NCBI RefSeq assembly: GCF_014805825.1
Contig: NZ_CP061941.1
Span: 4,154,001 to 4,218,000 of the forward strand
Origin: Marinomonas algicola
GTDB lineage: Bacteria > Pseudomonadota > Gammaproteobacteria > Pseudomonadales > Marinomonadaceae
Length of the DNA stretch: 64,000 bases
Direction: 5' to 3'
Both the position numbers and the translations under genes were made by a program. Positions 8,438 to 17,904 of this stretch are shown in pieces. The notes under the pieces were generated by a model, which ran no database searches, was not told the DNA's origin, and worked only from the letters and a program-made list of their open reading frames with translations. The first letter of the stretch is position 1. Each line of letters opens with the position of its first letter.

Positions 8438-9003
8438 TAACCATGTCCTACATCCGGTGATAAACGACACATATCAAACCCCAACACCCGTGTTGCAGCT
8501 GAAAACTGTAAGTCGCTTGGAGTGTTAAATAATACGTCTAAATCGGCCTCACATACTAGCCATTGATTTTGACTTATTTCCGATTCTAATTGCCCTGCAT
8601 CCCAGCCCGAGCAGCCTAAAGCAATTAAAAAAGATTCCGGCCCTTTACCGTTTGCCAAGTCTTCAATAACGGAAAATGACGCCGACAATGACACCTCTGA
8701 AGTAACGGGTAGCTCATTTGGACAAGCCACTTCCCTAGAATGAAGAATAAACCCTCTTTCAGATTCAACAGGGCCGCCACTGTACAGAGGGACATCTAAC
8801 ATTTTAGGTGCAATCACCTCTAACTCTAAATGGGCCGCCAGCTCGGAAAATAACACCTCTGAAGGTCGGTTTATCGTGATGCCTAACGCGCCTTCCGGAG
8901 TATGCTCGCATAAATAAATGACCGTTTGTTGAAATTGTGGATCGCTCAACTGAGGCATGGAAATAAGGAAGTGATTTTTTAGAGACTCAAAAATAGTTTT
9001 CAT
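8437..9003 (-). CDS. yqgE: YqgE/AlgH family protein
   Basis: The 188-residue protein has the family signatures FLISMPQLSDPQF at the start, YLCEHTPEGALGITINRP near residue 30, YSGGPVE near 74 and LGCSGWDAGQLE near 128. Function is uncertain; AlgH was first named for an effect on alginate genes. It heads the minus-strand cluster yqgE-ruvX-pyrR-pyrB-pyrC', with stop/start overlap to ruvX. GAGGG precedes the start. Confidence 0.92.
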   Translation of the reverse strand: MKTIFESLKNHFLISMPQLSDPQFQQTVIYLCEHTPEGALGITINRPSEVLFSELAAHLELEVIAPKMLDVPLYSGGPVESERGFILHSREVACPNELPVTSEVSLSASFSVIEDLANGKGPESFLIALGCSGWDAGQLESEISQNQWLVCEADLDVLFNTPSDLQFSAATRVLGFDMCRLSPDVGHG

Positions 9004-9625
9004 AGACTAGTACCCTCTCTTAGACAAAATAGTTAAGCCACAGTGTTCTGGGCTAAAAGATAGAAGTTTTAATCGTGAAATAAATGAGCTGTGCGTGTGC
9101 AATGGTGTTCGTAATCAATGCTGTTACGGTAGACAGTCTGGTTGTCGCTTTTGGCGGCTTTATAAAGTTAACTCATTAATAACGCTTAATTAACTTTATA
9201 TATCAATGCATACCAGAACCATCAGTATAGATAAGGTTCAACGTTTAACGAATAAAAAATAAAAACAAGTAACGTTAAAACAATGGTTTCAAACGATACA
9301 ACCTGTACAAATTTGTTTCTCCTGTTTAAAATGACACTATTAACTTAGCATTGTTTTTTTCATAATTGAAAGTAAAAAATGGTAACAATGATAAATTTGT
9401 CTCAATGTAAATATTTCCATAGGCGTCAAGCATCTACTCACATGCTTGGGTGCTTAAGGCTGTCTCAATGGCAGACACATTACATTGCTGAGACGGTTGA
9501 TTTACGCTACTTCTTCCATCACGGTTGGTCATCCTAGTTTTTTAAATAATGGGTTATTAGAAACAAACAGCGTCCCTAGACGCATTGAATTCAGTACACA
9601 CCTACTATTTAAGAGACTATTTACC
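9004..9625. other. Long intergenic region with two hairpins before the oxygenase gene
   Basis: No convincing gene is seen. The region is AT-rich and contains the divergent promoters of yqgE (-) and the oxygenase (+). Two hairpins stand out: CAAGCAT (9427-9433) with ATGCTTG (9442-9448), and GTCTCA (9462-9467) with TGAGAC (9489-9494). Both lie 130-200 bases before the oxygenase ATG and neither has a T-run. They may be part of a structured 5' leader. Confidence 0.5.
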
Positions 9626-10465
9626 ATGAACCTTAAAGCCGTTGATTACACATCCACTACCGCTAAAGAAGACTTTGTACGCTCACTTCATGAAACGGGC
9701 TTCGGAGTATTGAAGAACCACCCCATTTCAAAACAGTTAGTCAGTCACATTTATACCGATTGGCAAACTTTTTTTGACGCACCTGAGAAACAACGCTTTC
9801 TTTATAATAAAGATAAACAAGACGGTTATTTCCCTCCGAATGTCTCAGAAACCGCGAAAGGCAGCACAACAAAAGACATAAAAGAATACTTCCATTACTA
9901 CCCTTGGGGACAATGCCCTGAGCAACATAAAGCGTTACTGGATCAATATTATCAAGAGTCTACGGCTTTGGCGGCTGAACTGCTGACTTGGGTGGAGGAA
10001 TTCACACCATCAAAGGTAGCATCACTTTATTCACAGCCTTTATCTAGCATGATAGAAAAGTCAGACCAAACGTTATTAAGAGTATTGCATTATCCCCCAT
10101 TAAAAGGCGATGAAGAATTAGGTGCAATACGAGCCGGTGCCCATGAAGACATCAATTTACTGACTATTTTACCTTCAGCGAATGAACCCGGTTTACAAGT
10201 AAAAGCCAAAGACGGACGTTGGATGGACGTTCCTTGTGATTTTGGTACCTTGATTGTCAATATAGGCGATATGCTGCAAGAAGCTTCTGGTGGTTATTTT
10301 CCATCAACGTCTCATCGTGTCATCAACCCTGATGGCGCGGACAAAACCAAATCTCGTATTTCCTTACCTTTATTCTTACACCCTAAGCCTGAAGTCGTGC
10401 TTTCAGAACGCCATACTGCTGGTTCTTATTTGCATGAACGTCTAGTCGAACTTGGTGTTATCTAG
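9626..10465 (+). CDS. 2-oxoglutarate/Fe(II) oxygenase, isopenicillin N synthase-like
   Basis: The 279-residue protein has the non-haem oxygenase fold: an N-terminal DIOX_N region (FGVLKNHPISK), then the Fe(II) triad HED (AHEDINLLTIL, H and D) with the distal His in TSHRVINP, and the 2-oxoglutarate Arg in SRISLPLF. Such enzymes hydroxylate or oxidise small molecules. The substrate is unknown. The frame extends upstream to 9485, but the ATG at 9626 starts the recognisable domain. A terminator follows at 10478. The dehydrogenase gene convergent to it may belong to the same pathway, but this is only proximity. Confidence 0.8.
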   Translation: MNLKAVDYTSTTAKEDFVRSLHETGFGVLKNHPISKQLVSHIYTDWQTFFDAPEKQRFLYNKDKQDGYFPPNVSETAKGSTTKDIKEYFHYYPWGQCPEQHKALLDQYYQESTALAAELLTWVEEFTPSKVASLYSQPLSSMIEKSDQTLLRVLHYPPLKGDEELGAIRAGAHEDINLLTILPSANEPGLQVKAKDGRWMDVPCDFGTLIVNIGDMLQEASGGYFPSTSHRVINPDGADKTKSRISLPLFLHPKPEVVLSERHTAGSYLHERLVELGVI

Positions 10466-10477
10466 CGGCATAACAAA

Positions 10478-10514
10478 CAAAAAGAAGGGGCGTCAACTTC
10501 GCCTCTTCTTTTTG
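10478..10514. terminator. Bidirectional terminator between oxygenase and dehydrogenase genes
   Basis: AAAAAGAAGGGGCG, a TCAACTT loop, then CGCCTCTTCTTTTT forms a stem with one mismatch, with A- and T-runs outside. It separates two convergent genes. Confidence 0.85.
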
Positions 10515-10521
10515 CTATCCA

Positions 10522-11733
10522 TTACAGATCGATGCCTTTCGATTGTAAAAAGTCATTAATCTCGATAATTTTGCCCGTATTAACCGACTCTTCTGCTGCG
10601 CTCCCCACAACAATGGACCAAAACCCTTCTTCAACCGTCGCGCTGTTGGTTTTTTTGCCTGCCATTTGATCAGCGAATGCCATATGCTCAAACCAAGTCG
10701 CACCGTTATGGCCCGAATCTTCAATTAGCTTAGGGTAACTCGGTTTAGAGGTCTTAGACGGGCGATATTGGCCACAGAACACTTCCATTTCGGTTCTTAA
10801 ACGCTCACTTTCACCAAAGTCTTCCATTTCAGCCGCTTTCACACGACCCTCATCACCACAAATCACGATTTCCTCATGGAACATAGGCGCAAACATACAT
10901 AGATTGAAACCCGCACGCACACCGTTTTCATACTCTATCGTCACAAAAGCATTGTCTAGAATATCGGACTTTTCGCCCTTAAACTCAAAATCGACAAAAT
11001 TCGTCGATTGCGATCCAGTTGCATACACACGCAACGGACGGGATTCTGCGAATAAATTCAATAAATCAAAGTAATGGCAGCATTTTTCCACCAAAGTACC
11101 GCCAGAATATTTGGAAAACTTATTCCATTGGTTCACTTTATCCAAGAAAGGGATACGGTGCTCCAGAATGTTAATCATTTTAACATCGCCCACCGCTCGA
11201 CGCTCTAACACTTCATGAATGGCTTCCGAATAAATCGATTTATAACGATATTGCAAACCAATCTGCAGAACAGAGCCGTACTCTTTGGCCATTTTAGTAA
11301 TTTCATAAGCGTCTTCCAACTCTGTCGCCATGGGCTTTTCCATGAAGATAGGCTTACCGGATTTCATCGCCACTTTTAAAATGTCTAAATGGGTATAATT
11401 TGGCGTACAAATCATAATGCCGTCTATTTCAGGATCATTACACGCCGCTTCCAAGCTGTCATACACTATAAAATCTTCATCAGTGACTTTGGCAAACTCT
11501 TCTCGTGCCACGTTAATACTACGCTCATTGGTATCAAATACGCCATGTATGGCAGTACGTCCAACACGAGTCGCAACACGCATATGCTCCATACCGATCA
11601 TGCCGCAACCTATTAAACTTACCCGAAACTCGGCCGGTGCTTTAGCGAAGAAGTGGCGCTCATTTTCGTTTAAATAGTGAAAGGCAGGGCCTGAATAACT
11701 GAATAGCTGGCCGTTTATTTTTTCTTTGCTCAT
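10522..11733 (-). CDS. Gfo/Idh/MocA family NAD(P)-dependent oxidoreductase
   Basis: The 403-residue protein has a Rossmann motif SLIGCGMIGMEHMR (about residues 39-52), the family element FMEKPMATELEDA (about 130) and the catalytic-region GGTLVEKCCHYFDL (about 210). Members oxidise sugars, inositols and related polyols or amines. The N-terminal 35-residue extension before the Rossmann fold (starting MSKEKINGQLF) is somewhat long. A palindromic candidate operator at 11811-11850, upstream of the start, matches one in front of the LysR gene at 23865, so the two may be co-regulated. The substrate is not evident. Confidence 0.88.
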   Translation of the reverse strand: MSKEKINGQLFSYSGPAFHYLNENERHFFAKAPAEFRVSLIGCGMIGMEHMRVATRVGRTAIHGVFDTNERSINVAREEFAKVTDEDFIVYDSLEAACNDPEIDGIMICTPNYTHLDILKVAMKSGKPIFMEKPMATELEDAYEITKMAKEYGSVLQIGLQYRYKSIYSEAIHEVLERRAVGDVKMINILEHRIPFLDKVNQWNKFSKYSGGTLVEKCCHYFDLLNLFAESRPLRVYATGSQSTNFVDFEFKGEKSDILDNAFVTIEYENGVRAGFNLCMFAPMFHEEIVICGDEGRVKAAEMEDFGESERLRTEMEVFCGQYRPSKTSKPSYPKLIEDSGHNGATWFEHMAFADQMAGKKTNSATVEEGFWSIVVGSAAEESVNTGKIIEINDFLQSKGIDL

Positions 11734-11810
11734 GACGATGATTCCCGATAAACCTAAATAATGGATCTTAATAGGCTAACAATAGAAAAAGTCTCTCGTT
11801 ATGTCTAATA

Positions 11811-11850
11811 TATCTTTCAGCATAGCTTAATATAAAAAACATATTAAGCA
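11811..11850. promoter_or_regulatory. Candidate LysR operator upstream of the Gfo/Idh gene
   Basis: The segment beginning TATCTTTCAGCATAGCTTAA and ending ACATATTAAG closely matches the segment at 23818-23856, with the core ATAGCTTAATA-AAAAAACATATTAA identical except for one base. CTTAATAT...ATATTAAG is an inverted repeat. It is about 85 bases before the start codon of the Gfo/Idh gene. Confidence 0.6.
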
Positions 11851-11964
11851 CGCATCCATTTGCCTACTATTATCTAAGCTTACTAAACCACGTCTCCTCC
11901 CCCATAAAAGCACGGCTTTTGGACGTCGTTGATAAGCACCTAGAATCATTAGACCATTACACAC

Positions 11965-12948
11965 CTACGCCACAACATCAAAAGCATGACAAGAAAACCA
12001 AGGGGATTTTTTTTGAATGTTAGGGACAACAGATTCTGTCAATATTTGCTTGATACTGGCTTCAATTTTAGCTGGAATCGATCCCATTTCAGAACCTCGG
12101 TAAACGAGATAGAGGGTACGAGCATGTCGACTGGAATCCAGTTCAAAAAGGTGCACTTGATCGAGACTATGAATACTTTGTGCGACACACAATGAACTTA
12201 AAATCCCCCACCCATGACCATCTCTAACGAAATTCATTAAGGTGTGAGTGTCATCCGTTTCAAACCGAACGTCTGTCATCAAGCTCATCCGTCTAAGAGC
12301 GAGCTCACTTAACGTCCCAATACTGGTATTTTTACCAAATTTTATAAGTGGCTTATTTTTAGCCAATGTGTGTACATTCACTCGCCCCTTAGCATCAAAC
12401 GCTAAGGTTTTTAGATAACTTTCAGGAACAGCAATAACTAAAGGGTCACGAAACAGCTCCCATTGACTATAGGCATCTAATTCCAATAACGGATCATCTG
12501 AAACTAGAATATCGATATCTCGATTCAACAATTGTTCGACCAAAGTGGATGTATTGCCACTTTTCAACATGATTTGCTCTGTGGATTCACACAGCTCTGT
12601 TATCAGCAAACTACCGAACACTTCTGAGCATGAGGTCACCAGTCCCAGACGACACTGAAGTGCTATTTGATTGGATGCATCACGCACTAAGCCATTCAGT
12701 CGTGTTAACTCGCCAATAATGACATCCGCCTTTTGCTTCAATGCTCTTCCCGCCATGGTCAGTTGCACCGGCTTTTTACGTCTAACAATAAGCTCAGTAC
12801 CAAGTTGACTCTCCAGCTGGCGCAGACATTGGGAAATCGCTGGCTGAGTCACTTTTAACTTCTGTGCAGCCTCAGTAATGGAATTTGACTCCGCTAAAAT
12901 CACAAAAGTATGTAACTGGTTCGTATCTAAAAGGGCATGGCTAGTCAT
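11965..12948 (-). CDS. LysR family transcriptional regulator
   Basis: The 327-residue protein has an N-terminal winged HTH (residues about 9-68, with SITEAAQKLKVTQPAISQCL and the LESQLGTEL wing) and a LysR substrate-binding domain. It starts 140 bases from the divergent FAD oxidoreductase gene at 13089, so that gene, and perhaps the convergent Rieske/ALDH operon, is the likely target. The effector is unknown. Confidence 0.9.
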   Translation of the reverse strand: MTSHALLDTNQLHTFVILAESNSITEAAQKLKVTQPAISQCLRQLESQLGTELIVRRKKPVQLTMAGRALKQKADVIIGELTRLNGLVRDASNQIALQCRLGLVTSCSEVFGSLLITELCESTEQIMLKSGNTSTLVEQLLNRDIDILVSDDPLLELDAYSQWELFRDPLVIAVPESYLKTLAFDAKGRVNVHTLAKNKPLIKFGKNTSIGTLSELALRRMSLMTDVRFETDDTHTLMNFVRDGHGWGILSSLCVAQSIHSLDQVHLFELDSSRHARTLYLVYRGSEMGSIPAKIEASIKQILTESVVPNIQKKSPWFSCHAFDVVA

Positions 12949-13088
12949 AAATTAATCTTATGAAAATAATTAAATTCACTTAATTATAAACAAAAAAATA
13001 GAATTTTTTATAAAAACCTAGAAAATCCTTGATAGCGTCATTCAACAACACTAAACAGCGTAACTTTTAACGCGCAGGCGAGGCAGAT

Positions 13089-14396
13089 ATGATTTTTCCA
13101 CAATATGATGGTGGCTGTGGCTGGTACGAAGTATTACCAAAACCAGAAGAAGTCACCCCACTCACTTCGGATTTGACCGTGCATACCGCAATAATTGGTG
13201 GGGGATTTGTCGGTATGGCTGCCGCCCACAGATTGGCGGAACTCTTACCTGATAAGCAATTCGTTTTACTTGATGCTCTTAGAATAGGACAAGGTGCATC
13301 TGGCCGGAACTCGGGCTTTGTCATTGACCAACCACATAAACGTGACCTTGAATTATCATCAGATGAAAATAAGCGTCACCTGCTGCATTTAAACCGTCTT
13401 GCGATTCAGTTTTTAGAGCAAAAAATTGCCGCATTCCAAATTGATTGCCAATGGTCAAGGGCTGGAAAATATCAAGGTGCCGTCGGACCTCGAGGGGAAG
13501 CCTTTTTAGATCATTATGAAACACTGTTAAAAGGCTTTGGAGAGAATTATTCCCGTTTAAGTAAGCAGGAAAGAGAATCCACCTTTGGCACAAGCTATTA
13601 TTCCGAAGCCATCTACACACCGGGTGGGACCTTAATGCAGCCGGCAGCCTTAATGCGGGGCTTAGCGAGAAATCTACCAGAAAATGTTCGTTTAGCTGAG
13701 CATACACCGGTGTCAGAAATAAATAAGGAAGCATCTGGCTATATACTGATCACCCCAAACGGTCGTGTTCGTTGTCAGAAAGTAATCCTCGCGAATAATA
13801 TTTTTGCGCAAGAATTTGGTTTCCTGAAAGATCGCATTTTACCTATTATGACGTTCGCTAGTATGACAGCACCTTTAACAGATACCCAGATGCAAGCCTA
13901 CGGCGGCCAGTTAGACTGGGGAATTACGCCTGCCGATCATGGGGGAACCACATTACGCATGACTCAAGACAAGCGCATTATTATTCGTAATTCATACCGA
14001 TATGCTCATGACTACAATACACCTCAAGATATTTTACCGACAGTAAAACAACGTCATAGAAAAAGTTTCGATGCTCGTTACCCTCATCTAAAGGAGGTTG
14101 CTTTCGCCTATACTTGGGGTGGAGCCAGTGCTCTATCTCGTAATTTTGAAACCTTCTTTGGCGAGCTACAGGATGGTATTTTTAGTGCAAATTGCGACCA
14201 GAGCGTGGGAGCAGCAAGAGGCACTGTCTCAGGTCTTATGCTAGCGGAAAAAGTAGCGGCGACTAACAGCCCAGATTTGGCCATTATAGAAAAGGTGTCA
14301 GGAAACCCATCTAAGTTGCCACCAAAAGCGTTAATGAGAATTGGCGTACCAGCACGATTAGAATATGAACGTTTCATCAGTCGCTCCGAGTTTTAA
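13089..14396 (+). CDS. FAD-dependent amine/amino-acid oxidoreductase (DadA-like)
   Basis: The 435-residue protein has a dinucleotide-binding motif IIGGGFVGMAAAHRL near residue 36, the LLDALRIGQGASGRNSGFV segment that is typical of DAO-fold deaminating or demethylating oxidases, and a C-terminal FSANCDQSVGAARGT FAD motif. Related proteins oxidise glutamylputrescine, sarcosine or D-amino acids. It faces the LysR gene and lies next to the Rieske/ALDH operon, which suggests oxidation of a secondary amine produced there. That is inference; the substrate cannot be read from sequence. Confidence 0.8.
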   Translation: MIFPQYDGGCGWYEVLPKPEEVTPLTSDLTVHTAIIGGGFVGMAAAHRLAELLPDKQFVLLDALRIGQGASGRNSGFVIDQPHKRDLELSSDENKRHLLHLNRLAIQFLEQKIAAFQIDCQWSRAGKYQGAVGPRGEAFLDHYETLLKGFGENYSRLSKQERESTFGTSYYSEAIYTPGGTLMQPAALMRGLARNLPENVRLAEHTPVSEINKEASGYILITPNGRVRCQKVILANNIFAQEFGFLKDRILPIMTFASMTAPLTDTQMQAYGGQLDWGITPADHGGTTLRMTQDKRIIIRNSYRYAHDYNTPQDILPTVKQRHRKSFDARYPHLKEVAFAYTWGGASALSRNFETFFGELQDGIFSANCDQSVGAARGTVSGLMLAEKVAATNSPDLAIIEKVSGNPSKLPPKALMRIGVPARLEYERFISRSEF

Positions 14397-14420
14397 AACC
14401 GCCCATTTCCTCTTTGTTAC

Positions 14421-14454
14421 AAAAAAGTAGGTTAGTCAACTAGCCTGCTTTTTT
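14421..14454. terminator. Terminator of the FAD oxidoreductase gene
   Basis: AAAAAAGTAGGTTAG, loop TCAA, CTAGCCTGCTTTTTT forms an 11-bp stem with G-T pairs and flanking A/T runs, directly after the stop codon at 14396. Confidence 0.85.
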
Positions 14455-14597
14455 GCCCTTCTATACATAACAATCAACGCACACTTGATGTAACCTATTA
14501 TGTTAAGCCACGTACACACAACACAGAATAAAACGATGGGAAAGTAATAAGGAAAGGGAGGAATAAAATCAGGACAACTAGACAACTAGGGAGATAC

Positions 14598-14656
14598 TGA
14601 AAAATGACTCAATTTGAACGAGATTAAACCACAGTATAAGCCGATCAAATTGAGTC
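14598..14656 (-). terminator. Terminator-like hairpin ending the cupin/Rieske operon
   Basis: On the minus strand GACTCAATTTGA (14645-14656) and TCAAATTGAGTC (14606-14617) form a perfect 12-bp stem around a 27-base loop, followed by ATTTTTC. It lies just after the cupin stop codon. The loop is unusually long for an intrinsic terminator. Confidence 0.65.
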
Positions 14657-14662
14657 TAATTA

Positions 14663-15016
14663 CTACTTTTCTGCTAACAGCTCTTTCCAGTTACCCGGGT
14701 AGACAGCGTAAAAAATACTCGCTTTTTTGCCTTCATAACAGAGCTCAGTTCCATTTGGAATCCAGAGGACATCCCCTGCCTTTCCTTCCACTGGGCCAGC
14801 GTTTGTTTGCAACCTAAAAACGCCATCGATGACATAAACTACTTCATCGTATAAAACAGTCCAAGCAACAGAGCAAGCATCAAAATGCGCGATTCCAGCC
14901 CCCATACTCGAACTCATTTCTGTTGACACAGCACGTCCGACTTGAGCCATCCCAGGAGGCCCTCCTCGATGGTTAAACTGAATGTTTTCTCCTTTGATTA
15001 AGGTCACTTTACTCAT
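14663..15016 (-). CDS. Small EutQ-like cupin protein
   Basis: The 117-residue single-domain cupin has YDEVVYVIDGVFRL as the first motif and GDVLWIPNGTELCYEG as the second; metal-binding His residues are sparse, so catalysis is uncertain. It most resembles EutQ-type cupins. Cupin-type DMSP lyases (DddQ, DddW, DddK) also exist, but their metal-ligand pattern is not clearly present. It is the last gene of the Rieske operon, 24 bases after the rubredoxin-reductase gene, with GAGAG before the ATG. Confidence 0.75.
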   Translation of the reverse strand: MSKVTLIKGENIQFNHRGGPPGMAQVGRAVSTEMSSSMGAGIAHFDACSVAWTVLYDEVVYVIDGVFRLQTNAGPVEGKAGDVLWIPNGTELCYEGKKASIFYAVYPGNWKELLAEK

Positions 15017-15040
15017 AAAAACTCTCTTTATTGCTCTATA

Positions 15041-16405
15041 TTAAGAAACCGACGACGATCTATTTTCAGCGACTCTATCTAACCATTGCTGCCGCTCAGA
15101 GGTTACGTTTCCAGCTAAGGCGAACCCCATCACTTTGTCATCAACAAGATACAAAGCACGTATACCATTACCCTCTTTTGTTACTTGCCAGTGACCTTGA
15201 GTATGTATCGGAGGCGTCAATAAGGTTAGTGGCAAAACCGGCGTTTTCACCATTACTGGCATCAGTGGATACTGAGCCATAGTTGGCTTAGCCAATAAAC
15301 AATTTGCCAATGCACGGATGCCATAGTTGATAGGTGCAATATAAGGGAGTACTTGCCCTTGTATCTCGGCACAATCACCAATCGCATAAACATCTGGAAC
15401 ACTTGTTCTCAAGCCGCCATTGACAATAATCCCCAGATTACAATCAATACCAGCACTTTGCGCCAATTGAGTCCGTGCTTTTAAACCCACCGCCGACATA
15501 ATAAAATCCGTTGTCAGGGTTTCACCATTAGTCAAGGTTAATAGGTAGCCTTGCCCCTTCCTCTCAATTCTTTCAACGCTGGTGTTCAGGTACCAATCGG
15601 TTCCAATTTCGCTTAAATTTGCTTGTAGTTGTTCCCCAATGTCCTTTGGAATCAGTCGATCCATAGGCCAGTCTGATAACCCCACTACCGACACCTTGTA
15701 GCCATTTGCGCACAGGTCATTCGCAAATTCACATCCAATTAGGCCATTTCCAATAACAGTAATGTGTTTTTTATCTGCAATGGCTTCTCTAAAGTGATGG
15801 TAATCAAGCAAGTTATTAACACTCATCACATCACCACTGGCATCACCTTGAAAAGAGAGCTGTATGGGTTGAGCACCTTGAGCTAACACTAGCTTGCTGT
15901 AGGTTTGCTCTCCATAACTACTGGTCACCAACTTCTTCTGAGTATCGATATGGGTAATCTGACAGTGACCATAAATACGTACATTTAAACGCGCTTCCAC
16001 TTGCAACAGAGTTTCTGTTACCAGCCCTTTTGCATCAAGCCCACGTGCAAAAGCGTTTGAAAGCCCAGGTTTCGAATAATTACTGCCGTCATCCGTTGTA
16101 AATAAAACAATATTCGCATCTGGAGAGCGTTCACGAATGGCTTGAGCCAAGTTATAACCAGCATAACCCGTACCAATAATTACGATAGGAGGTGTCGCTA
16201 GAGGCAAATTCACCGGTATTGATGACTCAGCCTGCGTATGACTTACTTCTATCATCTCAAAATCGGCTTTACCTACACCGCATTCTGGGCACAACCAATC
16301 ATCAGGAATATCCTGCCAGCGAGTACCTGGTGCAATTCCATCCGATGGCCAGCCTTTGGCTTCGTCATAGATCCAACCACAAATAATACATAGCCATTTT
16401 TTCAT
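15041..16405 (-). CDS. Rubredoxin fused to NAD(P)H:rubredoxin reductase
   Basis: The 454-residue fusion has a rubredoxin at residues 1-52 (CIICG and CPECG iron ligands), a short linker, then a two-dinucleotide-fold flavoprotein with the FAD motif PIVIIGTGYAGYNLA (about 73) and the NAD motif TVIGNGLIGCEFA (about 212). A TDFIMSAVGL / VYAIGDCAE pair completes the FAD site. It moves electrons from NAD(P)H to rubredoxin. Because it sits between the cupin and ALDH/Rieske genes, with no ferredoxin reductase nearby, it is the best candidate electron donor for the Rieske oxygenase. AGGAGAG precedes the start. Confidence 0.88.
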   Translation of the reverse strand: MKKWLCIICGWIYDEAKGWPSDGIAPGTRWQDIPDDWLCPECGVGKADFEMIEVSHTQAESSIPVNLPLATPPIVIIGTGYAGYNLAQAIRERSPDANIVLFTTDDGSNYSKPGLSNAFARGLDAKGLVTETLLQVEARLNVRIYGHCQITHIDTQKKLVTSSYGEQTYSKLVLAQGAQPIQLSFQGDASGDVMSVNNLLDYHHFREAIADKKHITVIGNGLIGCEFANDLCANGYKVSVVGLSDWPMDRLIPKDIGEQLQANLSEIGTDWYLNTSVERIERKGQGYLLTLTNGETLTTDFIMSAVGLKARTQLAQSAGIDCNLGIIVNGGLRTSVPDVYAIGDCAEIQGQVLPYIAPINYGIRALANCLLAKPTMAQYPLMPVMVKTPVLPLTLLTPPIHTQGHWQVTKEGNGIRALYLVDDKVMGFALAGNVTSERQQWLDRVAENRSSSVS

Positions 16406-16446
16406 GTCTCTCTCCTAATGCTCAGCAAGAACAACTCACAGCGTCG

Positions 16447-17898
16447 TTATCGATTTTCAGCCGTGACTCGTATCGCCACATTTTTTGTATTTACATAGCT
16501 ATAAAGCGCTTCCTGACCTTTTTCACGGCCAAAGCCAGATAAACCTATGCCTCCAAATGGCGTTTCAATACCTCCGGCATACCATTCATTAACGAATACT
16601 TGACCCGCTTTTAATGCTCGACTAGCGCGTATCGCACGAGTTAAGTCATGCGTAAACACACCGGCAACCAATCCAAATTGAGTTGCATTTGCGAGCTGCC
16701 ATGCCTCTTCTTCACTTTCAAAAGGAGTAATAGCTAATACTGGACCAAATACTTCGTCTGTAAACAGGCTCATATCAGGCGCCACATCAGCAAACACGGT
16801 GGCTTCTACAAAATAACCCGCACGGTCAGGAGCCTTACCACCGCAAACAAGGCGAGCACCTTGAGTTTCAGCCTGCTGACATATGTCCAGTATTTGCTGC
16901 TGCTGTTGTAATGACACTACAGGCGTTAAATCGGCATTATCCATGCCGGCACCGATAGATAAGTCTTGTGCCAATGCGGCTACTTTCTCTACCACTTCAG
17001 CGTAACGGTCTTTATGCACCAATAAACGCGACATAGCAGAACACACTTGTCCGGCATTAAAAAAGATGCCCCAACGAACACTTTCCAGCACTTCATCAAT
17101 GTCCGCATCTTGAAAGACGACAGCCGCCGATTTTCCACCTAACTCCATGACACTCGGAGTGGCATGTTCCGCAGCTGCTTTTAAAATACTCTGCCCTGTT
17201 GCCACTGAACCAGTAAAGACAATTTGATTGACTTGCGGATGCGCTACCAAAGCAGCTCCAATTTCCCTTCCCGGACCACTCAAAATACTTAACGCGCCAT
17301 TCGGTAATCCAGCTCGAGTGCACGCTGTTGCCAGCCAAGTCATCGCTAAAGGCGTAATTTCAGGCGATTTTACAATCACCGCATTACCAGCCGCTAACGC
17401 AGGAGCCAATGAACGAGCACAAATATCCACGGGGAAATTCCATGGAACAATTTGAGCCGAGATGCCAACAGGTTCATAGTAGGTAAAATCAACATAATCT
17501 TTACCTAAGGGAATCGACTTACCTTCAATTTTATCCGCCATTCCCGCGTAATATTCAAAGTAACGTGCAGCAATCAAAAACTCTTCTGTTGCATCACTCA
17601 AAGACTTTCCATTCTCTTGACACAGCAATGGTGCGGCTTCTTCTGCAATTAGACGAATTTCTGTCGCAATCCGGTACATTAATTCAGCCCGTTGAGCAGG
17701 TCGACAGTCAGTCAATACGCCAGATTCCACACACGCTCTCGCGGCTGAAATAGCACGTTCAACATCGCTTTTTGTCGCACACGCTATCGTAGCGAATACT
17801 TCCCCTGTGGCCGGATTATAGATTTGAGTACTTTCTTTCGCATCCACCCATTCGCCGGCGATAAAGTTATGCCAATGTGTATTTGTAGTAGTCGTCAT
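16447..17898 (-). CDS. NAD(P)-dependent aldehyde dehydrogenase
   Basis: The 483-residue protein has VPWNFP near residue 156, the general base Glu in MELGGKSA (about 253) and the nucleophile in FFNAGQVCSA (about 287). It is closest in style to betaine-aldehyde or semialdehyde dehydrogenases. It oxidises an aldehyde to the acid, presumably one released by the Rieske oxygenase or FAD oxidase. It is co-transcribed with the Rieske gene (57-base gap). Its Shine-Dalgarno lies in one arm of a three-arm hairpin system at 17905-17939, suggesting translational control. Confidence 0.92.
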   Translation of the reverse strand: MTTTTNTHWHNFIAGEWVDAKESTQIYNPATGEVFATIACATKSDVERAISAARACVESGVLTDCRPAQRAELMYRIATEIRLIAEEAAPLLCQENGKSLSDATEEFLIAARYFEYYAGMADKIEGKSIPLGKDYVDFTYYEPVGISAQIVPWNFPVDICARSLAPALAAGNAVIVKSPEITPLAMTWLATACTRAGLPNGALSILSGPGREIGAALVAHPQVNQIVFTGSVATGQSILKAAAEHATPSVMELGGKSAAVVFQDADIDEVLESVRWGIFFNAGQVCSAMSRLLVHKDRYAEVVEKVAALAQDLSIGAGMDNADLTPVVSLQQQQQILDICQQAETQGARLVCGGKAPDRAGYFVEATVFADVAPDMSLFTDEVFGPVLAITPFESEEEAWQLANATQFGLVAGVFTHDLTRAIRASRALKAGQVFVNEWYAGGIETPFGGIGLSGFGREKGQEALYSYVNTKNVAIRVTAENR

Positions 17899-17904
17899 AA
17901 TATG

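Noticed and set aside
14663..15016. Cupin as a DddQ/DddW/DddK-type DMSP lyase
   Set aside because: It lacks a clear set of His/Glu/Tyr metal ligands and looks closer to EutQ-type cupins.
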